From assembly GCA_002726535.1 (NCBI GenBank), contig PBTG01000078.1, positions 1 through 36,491 on the forward strand: a DNA stretch of 36,491 nt. Direction: 5' to 3'. Within the stretch, counting starts at the first letter, position 1. The number at the start of each line of letters is the position of its first letter. This DNA is from Myxococcales bacterium. GTDB lineage: Bacteria > Myxococcota_A > UBA9042. The notes under the pieces are model-generated. The model saw only the letters and a list, made by a program, of their open reading frames with translations, searched no databases and was not told where the DNA came from. A program made the position numbers and the translations under genes. This document shows positions 24,541-33,622 of this stretch, one piece after another.

Positions 24541-24631
24541 GGTTTTTCCTCCTAACACGCCAAGTTGGTTATCGGCGAATCCTTAACTAAGTTTGGACGC
24601 CGATTGGTGACGTGCCTCGGGTCAGCAATAG

Positions 24632-24648
24632 TGCACAGGCGATGCCAA
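24632..24648 (-). promoter_or_regulatory. Sigma-54 (-24/-12) promoter of pilA
   Basis: On the minus strand the site reads TTGGCATCGCCTGTGCA. GG and GC are separated by exactly 10 bases, and the site matches the consensus YTGGCACG-N4-TTGCW except at three less critical positions. Transcription would begin near 24621, about 80 bases before the pilA ATG. The neighbouring gene encodes a sigma-54 activator, which raises the probability strongly. Confidence 0.82.
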
Positions 24649-24738
24649 CCTTGATTTAATTTTTATAACTTTATGAAAATAATGATGATTAATATTTTCA
24701 TCTTCTGTGCCGATCTTTCAACAAGTGACCATTTACGT

Positions 24739-24769
24739 CGATCTTGTCAATCTTGGGTGACAAAGATCG
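24739..24769. promoter_or_regulatory. Probable PilR upstream activating site
   Basis: A perfect inverted repeat TTGTCA-N8-TGACAA (24744-24763), extended by CGATC/GATCG arms with one extra base, centred about 114 bases upstream of the sigma-54 promoter. A second TGTC-N3-GACA pair follows at 24787-24797. The distance is usual for enhancer sites of sigma-54 activators. TGTC-type half-sites are also known for PilR of Pseudomonas. The AT-rich stretch 24651-24713 between the site and promoter could bend to bring them together. Confidence 0.6.
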
Positions 24770-24826
24770 TCACTTGCGACGGAAAATGTCAGCGACAAGG
24801 GCGCAGTCGATCGAATCGACCCCAGA

Positions 24827-26269
24827 TTACTCATTCAACTTACTCAATTTATAACGGAACTGGCGAAAACTTAGGCCGACACGAGCGGCTGCGTCGGTTT
24901 TGTTTTGCGAGGTGTGATCGAGAGCGCTTTGCAACACTGCGCGCTCCACATCCGACAATAAGGTTTCAAGCTCAACGTTGTGACCGGCTTGGGAAAGCCA
25001 GTGATCAATCCCTTGAGCAAATTGTTCGGTGAGAGACTCTGGCGACAACTCACTCGTAGCGAGGCCAGTGCTCTCAACTGTCACGGGCTGAAAAACCCCC
25101 GAGGACCCTGGGTCAGGTAAATAAGTCGCCGTGACGATAGACTCAGTCTCAAGCGCGACCGCCCTTTCGATGATGTTCTCTAGCTCACGGACGTTGCCGG
25201 CATAGCTCAATTGCTTGAGAACGCGCACAGCCTGATCATCAAATCCTTGCAGCTGTCTGCCCATACGTCGATTCATGCGTTCGAGAAAGTGCTCGGCTAA
25301 TGGGGCGATGTCTTCTTTGCGGTCTCGAAGAGCTGGCAGACGAATCTCGATGACGTTTAAGCGGTAATACAAATCCGCGCGGAAAGTCCCGGACTGGATG
25401 GCTTTACGCAAATCTTTGTGAGTCGCGGCGACGACGCGCACATCGATCTCAACCTCATCGGTGCTCCCGACAGGGGTGATCACCCTTTCCTGAAGGACAC
25501 GCAGCAGTTTGACCTGGAGGTTGAGCGACAGTTCGCCGATCTCATCGAGAAACAACGTACCGCCATGAGCCGCCTCAAAGAGACCTTTCTTGTCTTTCGA
25601 AGCGCCTGTGAAGGCGCCTTTGACGTGACCGAATAGCTCACTTTCCATCAGTTGGTCTGGAATCGCTCCGCAGTTGATGGCCACGAAGGGTTTGGGCGCT
25701 CGTTCACTTTGATGATGCAGCATCCGAGCCACAACCTCTTTACCAGTTCCACTCTCTCCGAGTAGCAAGACGTTGGAGGGCGTAGGGGCGACCCGAGCGA
25801 TCATCCCCTCAACCTCAGCCATCGCGCTGCTGCAATAGGTCAACGAGACGGTCTGTTTACCGCTTGATTTGAGCGCTTCTCGCAGTTGAGCATTCTCACG
25901 AACGAGCGAGCCCTTTTCCATGCACTTGTCGATGACCACCCTGACAGCGTCGAGCTGGAAAGGCTTGATCACGTAATCATAGGCGCCGCGCCGCATGGCC
26001 TCTAAGGCTGTTTCAGTTGAGGAATACGCGGTCATGACAATGACTTGGGTCTCAATCCCTCGCTCTTTGATCTCGCTGAGTAAGTCCAATCCATCCATCC
26101 GTGGCATACGAATGTCAGTCAACACCACTTCAAACGAAGTCTTTTCGAGGACCTCAAGGGCTCGCAGACCGTTGCTGGCGACTTCAACGTCGTGGCCTTC
26201 CTTACGGAGAAATATGGTCAGAAATTGTCGTAGAGACAAATCGTCATCCACAATCAAAAGCTTTGCCAT
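24827..26269 (-). CDS. pilR: Sigma-54-dependent response regulator PilR
   Basis: A 480-residue NtrC-family activator. The receiver domain is at residues 1-120, with phospho-acceptor D52 in LTDIRMPRMDG. The AAA+ domain has GESGTGKEVV (171-180), the sigma-54 contact GAFTGA (218-223) and GGTLFLDEIGEL. The C-terminal Fis-type helix-turn-helix is NKTDAAARVGLSFRQFRYKL. All key residues are present. It lies 72 bases after pilS, and an AGGAG ribosome site precedes the ATG. Its own gene ends about 60 bases before the inverted repeat that it probably binds upstream of pilA. Confidence 0.95.
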   Translation of the reverse strand: MAKLLIVDDDLSLRQFLTIFLRKEGHDVEVASNGLRALEVLEKTSFEVVLTDIRMPRMDGLDLLSEIKERGIETQVIVMTAYSSTETALEAMRRGAYDYVIKPFQLDAVRVVIDKCMEKGSLVRENAQLREALKSSGKQTVSLTYCSSAMAEVEGMIARVAPTPSNVLLLGESGTGKEVVARMLHHQSERAPKPFVAINCGAIPDQLMESELFGHVKGAFTGASKDKKGLFEAAHGGTLFLDEIGELSLNLQVKLLRVLQERVITPVGSTDEVEIDVRVVAATHKDLRKAIQSGTFRADLYYRLNVIEIRLPALRDRKEDIAPLAEHFLERMNRRMGRQLQGFDDQAVRVLKQLSYAGNVRELENIIERAVALETESIVTATYLPDPGSSGVFQPVTVESTGLATSELSPESLTEQFAQGIDHWLSQAGHNVELETLLSDVERAVLQSALDHTSQNKTDAAARVGLSFRQFRYKLSKLNE

Positions 26270-26341
26270 TTGACCTATCTCCTGTGCCTATCTCCTCAAC
26301 CATATGTTGCCCAGTAGGCAGGGCACAAGCTCCGTACCAGA

Positions 26342-28090
26342 CTAAGATGCTGAACGATGTGCAGAACCTTCTTTACGTCGATTGCGAGGGATTTTCACAG
26401 TAAATACCGCCCCTCCCAGGGCCGCTTCACCCACATCAACAGTCCCTTTGTGAGCCTGAACGACACGAGCGACCGTGGCCAACCCGAGTCCCGTCCCTTT
26501 GACGCGTGTTGTGTAAAAGGGCTCGAAAAGATGTTCGCGCTCTTGTGGATCGATGCCTCGGCCGCTATCGGCGACCACAATGCAAAGCTCATCTGGCTCT
26601 GCGGTGACGTGAACTTCAACGATGCGACGGTCCACCTCAAGCACGGCATCGGTCGCGTTGCGTAGTAGGTTCCAAACCAAAGCGGAGAGCGCTTTGCGAT
26701 CGCCGCGAATCCCACCATCTTCACAGTTAATACGAATCCGTAGATCAACGTTTGCGTCGGTCACGAGTGGATCTTTTTCCATCGCAGCCAAGGTGTCCTG
26801 AATCAACTCAAGCATGTCAAAGGACTCCATCGTCACGCTTCCAGGCTTGGCATAATCGAGGAACTCACCAATCCAGGCTGAGAGATTCTCTGTCTCTCGG
26901 ATGGCGATGTCCATGAGGCGGCGGTCTTCATCATCGGCGTTATCGTCGACATTGAGCATCTGAATGGAGCCGCTGATAGAGGCCAGTGGATTGCGAATCT
27001 CATGAGCGATCGCCATGGCCATTGCACCGACGGTAGCGAGCCGTTCACGGTTGAGGTGCTCACGCTCACGCTGCCGAATTTTGGTCACATCACGAATCAA
27101 CAAGAGCGACTCCCCCGTCGGGCGGCCATCAGCATCTCGCAAAATTTCTCCACGCATGGCGATGATCTGCTCATCGCCCGCGATATCATCGCGCGACAAC
27201 TCTTCGGTCTGACTGCTGCGTGGAATCTCGACGGTCTGAACCGGCATGATCGGATCCCAGTCAAGCTCTGGCAATAAGGTTTTGAGAGATTGATCGACCA
27301 CCTGCTGAGTCTCCAATCCCAAAATTCTCAAAAAAGCCGGGTTCGCTGTTCGAACTTGTCCATCCCGAGCGATGGTCGCGAGACCATCAGGTAAAGACGA
27401 CCAGACGTCCTCGTACCGGACTCGCAAGGCAGCCAGTTCTCGGCGTTCAGTGACAGCTCGCTGTCGAGCCCGATTGAGTTCGATCACGAGCTGAGAACTC
27501 AATAGAGCTGTACCCAAGAGCGCTGCCATCAGCACCGCGGCCTGGACGACGATCTCAAAGCCCGTCTTGGGTAACTCGCGGATACCCAACTCTCGCAGCC
27601 AAGCAACGGTCCATGGCTCTAGATCGAAGGTTAAAATTCCAGCATCTAGCAGGCTAATAACCACCACAAATGCAGAGCACAGCCCCGCTGCAATCAGCGC
27701 TCCTGGCCGCTCCAAAAGAGCGGCTCCACCGAGGACCGCTAAGGGCAAGCCAAACAAAAAGACGCTCTCAGTCGCGTGAGAGATTGTCACCAAAGACACA
27801 GCGAAGAGCACATCCAAGCCAACAGAGGCCCATGCGAGCGCATAGTGAATCTTTTGGGGCAGCAAATAGGTGGCTAGAAGCACAATAAATGTGAAGCAAA
27901 AGAAGGCCGTAATGAGCTTATACAGAACGACTTCCGGAACTTGAGTGATGGGCAGAGGGCCTAAACCCAAATCCATCGCAATGCCAAAAGCCAACAGAGC
28001 CGACAGAGCGATGACCCGGGCGAAGGTCTCCCACTTGATCCGCTCAGCGAAGCGATTTCGGCTCTCGATGCCTGGCGTGTACTCGCTCAG
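26342..28090 (-). CDS. pilS: Sensor histidine kinase PilS, probably starting at CTG
   Basis: An inner-membrane kinase with about six helices at the N-terminus, a PAS domain (SLPDGLATIARDGQVRTANP), the phospho-acceptor box AIAHEIRNPLASISG, and an ATPase domain with DSGRGIDPQE and GTGLGLATVARV. It should phosphorylate PilR. The first ordinary start in frame is a TTG at 27994 (550 residues, His331), which would cut into a hydrophobic segment. The frame is open back to pilC and codes for a sensible basic lead-in, RFAERIKWETFARVIALSAL. A CTG at 28090 overlaps the pilC stop as CTGA and would give 582 residues. I prefer the CTG start; either is possible. Stop TAG at 26342. Confidence 0.85.
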   Translation of the reverse strand: MSEYTPGIESRNRFAERIKWETFARVIALSALLAFGIAMDLGLGPLPITQVPEVVLYKLITAFFCFTFIVLLATYLLPQKIHYALAWASVGLDVLFAVSLVTISHATESVFLFGLPLAVLGGAALLERPGALIAAGLCSAFVVVISLLDAGILTFDLEPWTVAWLRELGIRELPKTGFEIVVQAAVLMAALLGTALLSSQLVIELNRARQRAVTERRELAALRVRYEDVWSSLPDGLATIARDGQVRTANPAFLRILGLETQQVVDQSLKTLLPELDWDPIMPVQTVEIPRSSQTEELSRDDIAGDEQIIAMRGEILRDADGRPTGESLLLIRDVTKIRQREREHLNRERLATVGAMAMAIAHEIRNPLASISGSIQMLNVDDNADDEDRRLMDIAIRETENLSAWIGEFLDYAKPGSVTMESFDMLELIQDTLAAMEKDPLVTDANVDLRIRINCEDGGIRGDRKALSALVWNLLRNATDAVLEVDRRIVEVHVTAEPDELCIVVADSGRGIDPQEREHLFEPFYTTRVKGTGLGLATVARVVQAHKGTVDVGEAALGGAVFTVKIPRNRRKEGSAHRSAS

Positions 28091-29292
28091 TGATCTGCCA
28101 TGGTGAAGATGGGCATATACATACCCAACATGATGGTACCGATGATCCCACCGAGAACCACCATGATGAGCGGCTCCATCACAGCACTCATACCGTCTAC
28201 AGCATCATCGACCTCGTCGTCGTAAAAGTCGGCGATCTTCGCCAACATGACGTCCATCGCACCGGTTGCCTCTCCCACCGCGATCATTTGAACAACCATT
28301 CGCGGAAATACCTGTGTTTCCATCAAAGGTCCTGTGACGTTCTTACCTTCTTGGATTCGTCCGCGCGTGTATTCGATCGCACGTTCGATCACTTGGTTGC
28401 CGGCGGTCTTACTGACGACTTGCAAGGCATCGAGAATGGGCACACCAGCACTAATCAAGGTCCCCAAGGTTCGGGTAAAGCGAGCCACAGCTCCTTTTCG
28501 GAGTACCGGGCCGACCACAGGCGAGCGATAGAGTGCCAAATCACGGTAATAGGTCATATTCGGGACCTTCATCAGCAACTTCCAGCCAATAATCGTCCCA
28601 ATCAGAGCAGCGAACATGTGAGGCATATACGACACAAAGTTGTCCGAAATGGCCACCAACATCTCGGTGATCGCAGGTAACGAACTTTTTCCCATCGATT
28701 TAAATGTACCAGCAAAGGTTGGCACCACCTTCCAAAGCAGGCCGGCGGTAATCGAAAGCGCTGCAATCAGAACCGTCACCGGATACTTCATCGCACCTTT
28801 GATCTTCGCTCGCGTCGCAGCAGCCTTTTCGATGTACTCCGCCAAGCGATTCATAATCGTGTCGATAATGCCGCCCAGTTCACCAGCTCTAATCAAGTTG
28901 ACGTAGAGTTCCTCGAACACTTTGGGGTGCCTGGCCAGTGCATCTGAAAAAGATGAGCCGCCCTCTACGCTAGCTTTAACCGCCAAAAGGGTCTTTTTCA
29001 GTTGTGGATTCGGCTCTTGATTCCCGAGCAAATCTAAAGCCTTAATTAGCGGTAGACCAGCATCGATCATGGTCGCCATCTGACGCGTGAACACGACCAT
29101 CGACTTAAGCGGCACCTTGTCGGTGATGCCCGGAATGACAATCTCGAAATCATTTCGTTGTTTTTTGAGTTGAAAGGGCTTGATGCCGATCGAACTCAGC
29201 TTGGTCTTGGCTTCTTCTTTGGACTCAGCCTCGATTTCACCCTGACGAAACTCGCCTTCGGTACTGTTTCCTTCATATTCCCAAATCGCCAT
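28087..29292 (-). CDS. pilC: Type IV pilus inner-membrane platform protein PilC
   Basis: A 401-residue protein of the GspF/PilC (T2SSF) family that couples the pilus motors to pilin assembly. The two repeated domains show VVFTRQMATMIDAGLPLIKALDLL near residue 67 and RFTRTLGTLISAGVPILDALQVV near residue 274. Three hydrophobic segments are visible, the last near the C-terminus (GGIIGTIMLGMYMPIF). GAGGGGG lies just before the ATG. In Myxococcus pilB and pilT precede pilC; here the upstream neighbour is a photolyase-family gene, so the motor genes must be elsewhere. It overlaps the presumed pilS start. Confidence 0.96.
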   Translation of the reverse strand: MAIWEYEGNSTEGEFRQGEIEAESKEEAKTKLSSIGIKPFQLKKQRNDFEIVIPGITDKVPLKSMVVFTRQMATMIDAGLPLIKALDLLGNQEPNPQLKKTLLAVKASVEGGSSFSDALARHPKVFEELYVNLIRAGELGGIIDTIMNRLAEYIEKAAATRAKIKGAMKYPVTVLIAALSITAGLLWKVVPTFAGTFKSMGKSSLPAITEMLVAISDNFVSYMPHMFAALIGTIIGWKLLMKVPNMTYYRDLALYRSPVVGPVLRKGAVARFTRTLGTLISAGVPILDALQVVSKTAGNQVIERAIEYTRGRIQEGKNVTGPLMETQVFPRMVVQMIAVGEATGAMDVMLAKIADFYDDEVDDAVDGMSAVMEPLIMVVLGGIIGTIMLGMYMPIFTMADH

Positions 29293-29369
29293 CTCGCCCC
29301 CTCAGACCGCCCTCAGCAAATTCGTTGCTCTAGATCATACCGAGGCTTGGGGCTGACGTCACGGGTTCA

Positions 29370-30884
29370 TCATTTCTCCGGGCTACGAGATCCGCGCCGA
29401 GAGGGTTTGCGACGACTGCCGTGACGTTCGACAACTCGCTGGGCTTCGCGTCTCACCTCTTCACGTCTCTTTACGGCGTAGTAGCGTTTTTTCGCCATCT
29501 GAGTGGCTGTCTTGTGATCAACGAGCGGCAGAGGATACTGGTGTTCAAGCTTGATGCCCGCCAATTTCAGTTCCAGTGCAGAGGCTTGCCATGGTGCTGC
29601 GATGAGTGCCGTTGGTAACTCCGCGAGTTCGGGTACCCACTGTCGGATAAATGAGCCTGTTGCGTCATGATCTCGAGCTTGCTTTACCGGCGAGTAAATT
29701 CGAGTCGCATTGATTCCAGTTGTGCCTGCCTGCATCTGGCATTGGCTGTAGTGAATGCCGGGCTCATAGTCCAAAAACAGCGGTGCCAGCCACAACGCGA
29801 CCGGACGCCAGTGGAGCCATAGGTCCCAACAAGCAAAAGAGATCAACATCGCGCGCATTCGGAAGTTCAACCATCCTGTCGCAGTCAGACTTCGCACGCA
29901 TGCATCGACCATCGGATAGCCCGTTCGGCCTTCGATGAGCGCCTCAAAGGCAACAGGATCGTGGTCCCCTTCGCGTAGCCCATCATAACCACGGTGGATG
30001 TTGTGGTGTTCTATTTCAGGCTCAGACTCAAATTTTTGAATAAAATGGCAGTGCCATCGCAACCGAGACTGAAAGCTGCTCAAGGACGCTACCCAGCGCG
30101 GATCGGACAAGGCCCCAGCGGCTCGCTGCGCCTTGACCTGGCGTTGGCGTTCGGAGGTGAGTTGATGGACTTGTCGAACACTGAGATTGCCCCAAGCGAG
30201 ATAAGGACTGATGCGGGAGCACCCCTTGGAGCCAGTCAATGGACTCGACATGTCCTTTCGATAATTGGCTCCCCGCTGATGGAGAAAGCTCTCAAGCGTC
30301 TGTAACGCGCTATCTTCTCCTCCTTGTTGGGAGGATCCCAGCCTTTGTTTTGATAGGCCAAGGGTTGAAGCAGTCGGTGGGTGTTCGGGAGGTAGCGGAG
30401 AGTCAAGACCAACGGGAGCTTGGACGATTTTACGCTTCATCCGTTTTTGCCAGATACCACTCCAACCATCTCTGGATGCCAGTCTGCGAACGACCCCGTT
30501 ATTCGGCTCTTCATGCCATTGCACACCTTTTTCTCGACACCAACGAGCCACGGTTCGATCACGCTCAAAGGTCCATTGGACACCGGTTTCCTCATGACTC
30601 CACAAGTCTGTAAATCGCAGTGAGTCATAGAGCGAATCTAAGACCTCAAGAGCGGTGCCTACCCGAACGATTAAGGCTCCGCCCCGTTGCTCCAGTGAAC
30701 TGGCTAATGAAAGCAGAGACTGACGAGCGAAATCGAAATGAGCTCGGTCAAAATCAGGTGACAACAGCCACTGTGGCTCGATGATGAAAAGACCAACAAC
30801 GGGGCCACGCGCTGCAGCGCTACGTAAGGGTGTGTGGTCTCGCACACGCAAATCTTTCTTGAACCACACGACCTGTACGGTCAT
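29370..30884 (-). CDS. Photolyase/cryptochrome family flavoprotein
   Basis: A 504-residue protein. The N-terminal Rossmann photolyase domain starts [19 protein letters not shown], with [19 protein letters not shown] near residue 97. The C-terminal FAD domain contains [38 protein letters not shown] and [21 protein letters not shown] very basic tail follows (from about residue 465, ending [14 protein letters not shown]). Its activity is either light-driven repair of pyrimidine dimers or signalling; sequence alone does not decide. The ATG overlaps the DUF2256 stop (ATGA), an arrangement often seen with this family. No terminator is visible before pilC, 77 bases downstream. Confidence 0.9.
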   Translation of the reverse strand: MTVQVVWFKKDLRVRDHTPLRSAAARGPVVGLFIIEPQWLLSPDFDRAHFDFARQSLLSLASSLEQRGGALIVRVGTALEVLDSLYDSLRFTDLWSHEETGVQWTFERDRTVARWCREKGVQWHEEPNNGVVRRLASRDGWSGIWQKRMKRKIVQAPVGLDSPLPPEHPPTASTLGLSKQRLGSSQQGGEDSALQTLESFLHQRGANYRKDMSSPLTGSKGCSRISPYLAWGNLSVRQVHQLTSERQRQVKAQRAAGALSDPRWVASLSSFQSRLRWHCHFIQKFESEPEIEHHNIHRGYDGLREGDHDPVAFEALIEGRTGYPMVDACVRSLTATGWLNFRMRAMLISFACWDLWLHWRPVALWLAPLFLDYEPGIHYSQCQMQAGTTGINATRIYSPVKQARDHDATGSFIRQWVPELAELPTALIAAPWQASALELKLAGIKLEHQYPLPLVDHKTATQMAKKRYYAVKRREEVRREAQRVVERHGSRRKPSRRGSRSPEK

Positions 30885-31069
30885 GCCTCCCTCCTTGCGG
30901 AGTTCTGCGTTGGTTTGCTACGCCCACGACGTCGGCAGCGCTCGGAGCACCACTTGACCTCATTCCAGCAACGCGACCACTTTTTTCGCCAAGAGAAGGG
31001 ACGGCCACAGGCAGGGCAGTTCTTGTGGGGACGGTGGTGCGGTCGGCGGCTCACCTCCACCTGATGCAA
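30881..31069 (-). CDS. DUF2256 small zinc-finger protein
   Basis: A 62-residue basic protein with the DUF2256 signature: [18 protein letters not shown] and [12 protein letters not shown]. Four of its five cysteines form a C-x2-C...C-x3-C zinc-ribbon arrangement, the fifth lying in between. The function is unknown; genes of this family are commonly next to photolyase-like genes, as here with a four-base overlap. The listed start is TTG with AGG about 9 bases upstream; GTG codons four and six residues later are alternatives. It begins 28 bases after the GH13 lipoprotein gene stop. Confidence 0.85.
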   Translation of the reverse strand: MHQVEVSRRPHHRPHKNCPACGRPFSWRKKWSRCWNEVKWCSERCRRRGRSKPTQNSARREA

Positions 31070-31097
31070 AAAAACTGCCTGAGATGCTCACAACGGC

Positions 31098-33497
31098 TTA
31101 GGGCTGTGCGGTCCAAACCTGCGCGCTACGCGCTGCGATCTCAAAGGGCAACTTGCCTTGATTAACAACCATCTTTTTCCCAGAGAACCACTCGACTAAA
31201 GCGGTTCCGTCAGCGACTGCGGGTACCGACAAGGTCCCTTTTTTCAGCTGAGCGTCGCCACGGTGGATCAGGACAATCACCAAGTCTTTATCGAGACTAC
31301 GGGACCAAGCGAGAAAGTCGGCCTCTTTCCAAAGCGGCGGACTCCAGGCCCCCGCTCGCAGCGCCGGGTGTTTCGCGCGCAATTGGCCGAGTTGCTTCAT
31401 CCACTCGAGCGTCTGCGACTCGAACGTTGACAAGGCTCCGTCGAATCGCATCATCCGACGATTGTCGGGGTCGCCGGCCCCTGGCAGACCAAACTCATCA
31501 CCGTAGTAAATCAAAGGGATGCCCGGCGTTGTGTACAGGTAAGCGAAGGCGAGCTTGAGTTGTTCATAAGCCTGTACAGAACTCGGTTGTTTGGGCGGTT
31601 TCTTCCAGCCTGCAGCTTGGTTGCTGATGATGTCCCAAATCCCACAGTCGAGACTACCTGAGGCGTGACTGATAAAGCGCGCCATGTCGTGATTGCCGAT
31701 AAAGGTCGACATCCAAGCGCCTTGATCATCATAAATTGCGCGAACCCCACGAATCACCGCGTCCATGGTGTCTAAACCGATTTGCTTCTTGGCGAATCCT
31801 TTGAGCAACTGCATGTTTGCCGGAAAGTCGAACTGAGCGTGAATTTTATCCTCGCCGACGAAGGCCTGGATGCTCTGGGCGTCGCCGGTAAAAGTCTCTC
31901 CAACAATGTAAAAATCTACGCCAGTAAGCTCCATCTCTTTGTTGGCGCGCACCCTGAGTGCTTTGACGAAAGCCATCTCAATATGTTTGACAGCGTCGAG
32001 TCGAAACCCGTCTGCGCCGACCTGCTTCGCCCACCAAAAAGCAGAACTCAAGGAGGCCTCAATGACCTGAGGATTGTCGTAATCAAGATCTGCCAGGTAG
32101 GAGGTAAACCAACAGGTCACAGGCTTGTTGTCCCAACCGACGTCTTGGCAGACCTCGGCGGGCATGTGAAACCAGCCTTTTTTACTATGTTCAATGAACC
32201 ATGGGCTCGCACTGTGTACATGATTGGCGGTGTAATCGAGTAGCACGCGAATGCCCTTGCTGTGAGCGGCGTTGACCAGATTCTTGAGCTCTTGCAGGGT
32301 GCCAAACCGCGGCTCAGTTTGGGTCGTATCCACAGGCCAATAGCCGTGGTAGCCGGTGTATTTCATCGGCGAGTATTTGGTCGTCTGTGTCCCGAGATTG
32401 CAGCCGGTGCTGTCAGGGAATAAGCCTTCTTCAGCTCCTTTGGGTTGCTCAACTGGCCAAGACAACCACAACGCCCCGACTCCCAGCGAAGTGAAATAGC
32501 CGCTATTGATTTTATCCGTGATGCCCTTGAAGTCGCCACCAGCGAAGTTCGTCGCTGGATCGACGCCAGCCACCGGATCATCGTTTTTTTGATCCCCGTT
32601 GACGAAGCGGTCGGTCATGACAAAATAAATCGTTGAGTCCCGCCAATCGGTGCTGACGCCCACATAGACCTTCAGCAACCATAGGTCTTGTCCCTGAACT
32701 CCATCGTAATGAATCCGGATATCGTGAATCCCATCGGCCAGATTGTCGATCGAGATCTTCAGCAAGCCATCTTTCCAAGATAGAGCCATTGAGGGCTTGT
32801 GATCGACGGTCATCGAGACCTCTTTGGGAGCAACCTTCCAAGCTGGGGTAGTGAAAGTCGCGACCAACGAGCTGCCTTGAATCGTGTAGCTCTGTAGCGT
32901 CAATGCCCGAGGACAAGGTTCAATGCTCAACACCGAGTTGTAACCGCCAAAGCCGTCATCGATCTTTTCGGGATTATTGGGGTCTTCGATCCAGTTGCCA
33001 TCGACGATGAACTTATACTGCCAGCTGCCTGGGGTGAGTTGCTGGGTGACCTGCCAGACTCCATCGCCATCGTCGTCGCTCAGGACAGCCGCTGTCGCTG
33101 AGTCAGAGGCCCAGCCGTTAAAGCTCCCTGAGAGCAAAACCTGTTTCGGTGACGATGTCGGTTGGTAACTAAAGACTATTTGACCGCATGGCACCACGTC
33201 GCTTTGCCCCGATCCATCCATCTCGCCGGCATCATGAGTGCAACCATCCGCTGCAAGACCCTCGCTATCCTTAGCGTCCTCAACAGTCGCATCGTCTGTT
33301 GAGGCGTTCGAGTCGTCCTGGCTCGTATCGATCATCAGGGTGTCCGTCGAGGCAATGTCTGCCATCGAAGTGTCGACAAGCACATCGGTCACGGCCTCAA
33401 CGTCGCTGTCTGGCTCCGCAGCCGTTACCTGCTGATCAGGGCTCGAGCAAGTCAAGAACATCAAAACAATGAGATATGGGGCAACTGAATGGTTCAT
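31098..33497 (-). CDS. Surface lipoprotein GH13 alpha-amylase-family enzyme with a CBM48-like module
   Basis: A 799-residue protein that should cleave alpha-glucans outside the cytoplasm. The ATG at 33497 gives a lipoprotein signal (PYLIVLMFLTC, Cys17); the frame is open 40 codons further upstream and overlaps the divergent gene. GGAGG lies 11 bases upstream, rather far. An Asp/Ser/Thr-rich tether spans about 18-100. A CBM48/AMPK-type module is at about 107-192 (LLSGSFNGWA, YKFIVDGNWIEDPNNP), with a second beta domain to about 283. The GH13 barrel holds LLDYTANHVH, nucleophile D501 in DGFRLDAVKHI, acid E534 in YIVGETFTG and D604 in FIGNHDMARF. A beta domain closes the protein. It may degrade external starch or glycogen from prey; this is inference. 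Confidence 0.94.
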   Translation of the reverse strand: MNHSVAPYLIVLMFLTCSSPDQQVTAAEPDSDVEAVTDVLVDTSMADIASTDTLMIDTSQDDSNASTDDATVEDAKDSEGLAADGCTHDAGEMDGSGQSDVVPCGQIVFSYQPTSSPKQVLLSGSFNGWASDSATAAVLSDDDGDGVWQVTQQLTPGSWQYKFIVDGNWIEDPNNPEKIDDGFGGYNSVLSIEPCPRALTLQSYTIQGSSLVATFTTPAWKVAPKEVSMTVDHKPSMALSWKDGLLKISIDNLADGIHDIRIHYDGVQGQDLWLLKVYVGVSTDWRDSTIYFVMTDRFVNGDQKNDDPVAGVDPATNFAGGDFKGITDKINSGYFTSLGVGALWLSWPVEQPKGAEEGLFPDSTGCNLGTQTTKYSPMKYTGYHGYWPVDTTQTEPRFGTLQELKNLVNAAHSKGIRVLLDYTANHVHSASPWFIEHSKKGWFHMPAEVCQDVGWDNKPVTCWFTSYLADLDYDNPQVIEASLSSAFWWAKQVGADGFRLDAVKHIEMAFVKALRVRANKEMELTGVDFYIVGETFTGDAQSIQAFVGEDKIHAQFDFPANMQLLKGFAKKQIGLDTMDAVIRGVRAIYDDQGAWMSTFIGNHDMARFISHASGSLDCGIWDIISNQAAGWKKPPKQPSSVQAYEQLKLAFAYLYTTPGIPLIYYGDEFGLPGAGDPDNRRMMRFDGALSTFESQTLEWMKQLGQLRAKHPALRAGAWSPPLWKEADFLAWSRSLDKDLVIVLIHRGDAQLKKGTLSVPAVADGTALVEWFSGKKMVVNQGKLPFEIAARSAQVWTAQP

Positions 33498-33622
33498 AGC
33501 GAGCAAAACCTCCGAGTCGCGGTGCGTTAGCATAATCTTGTGGAATCTCGCAACCAAAGTTCTCCTAATCGACCTGCTCTGCACACGATCTAAGGGCCTT
33601 GGCGAATCTCCGACCATGCTCC

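Noticed and set aside
33498-33617. Longer N-terminus of the GH13 lipoprotein (start at 33617)
   Set aside because: It would bury the lipoprotein signal peptide after 40 residues and overlap the start of the divergent membrane protein gene.
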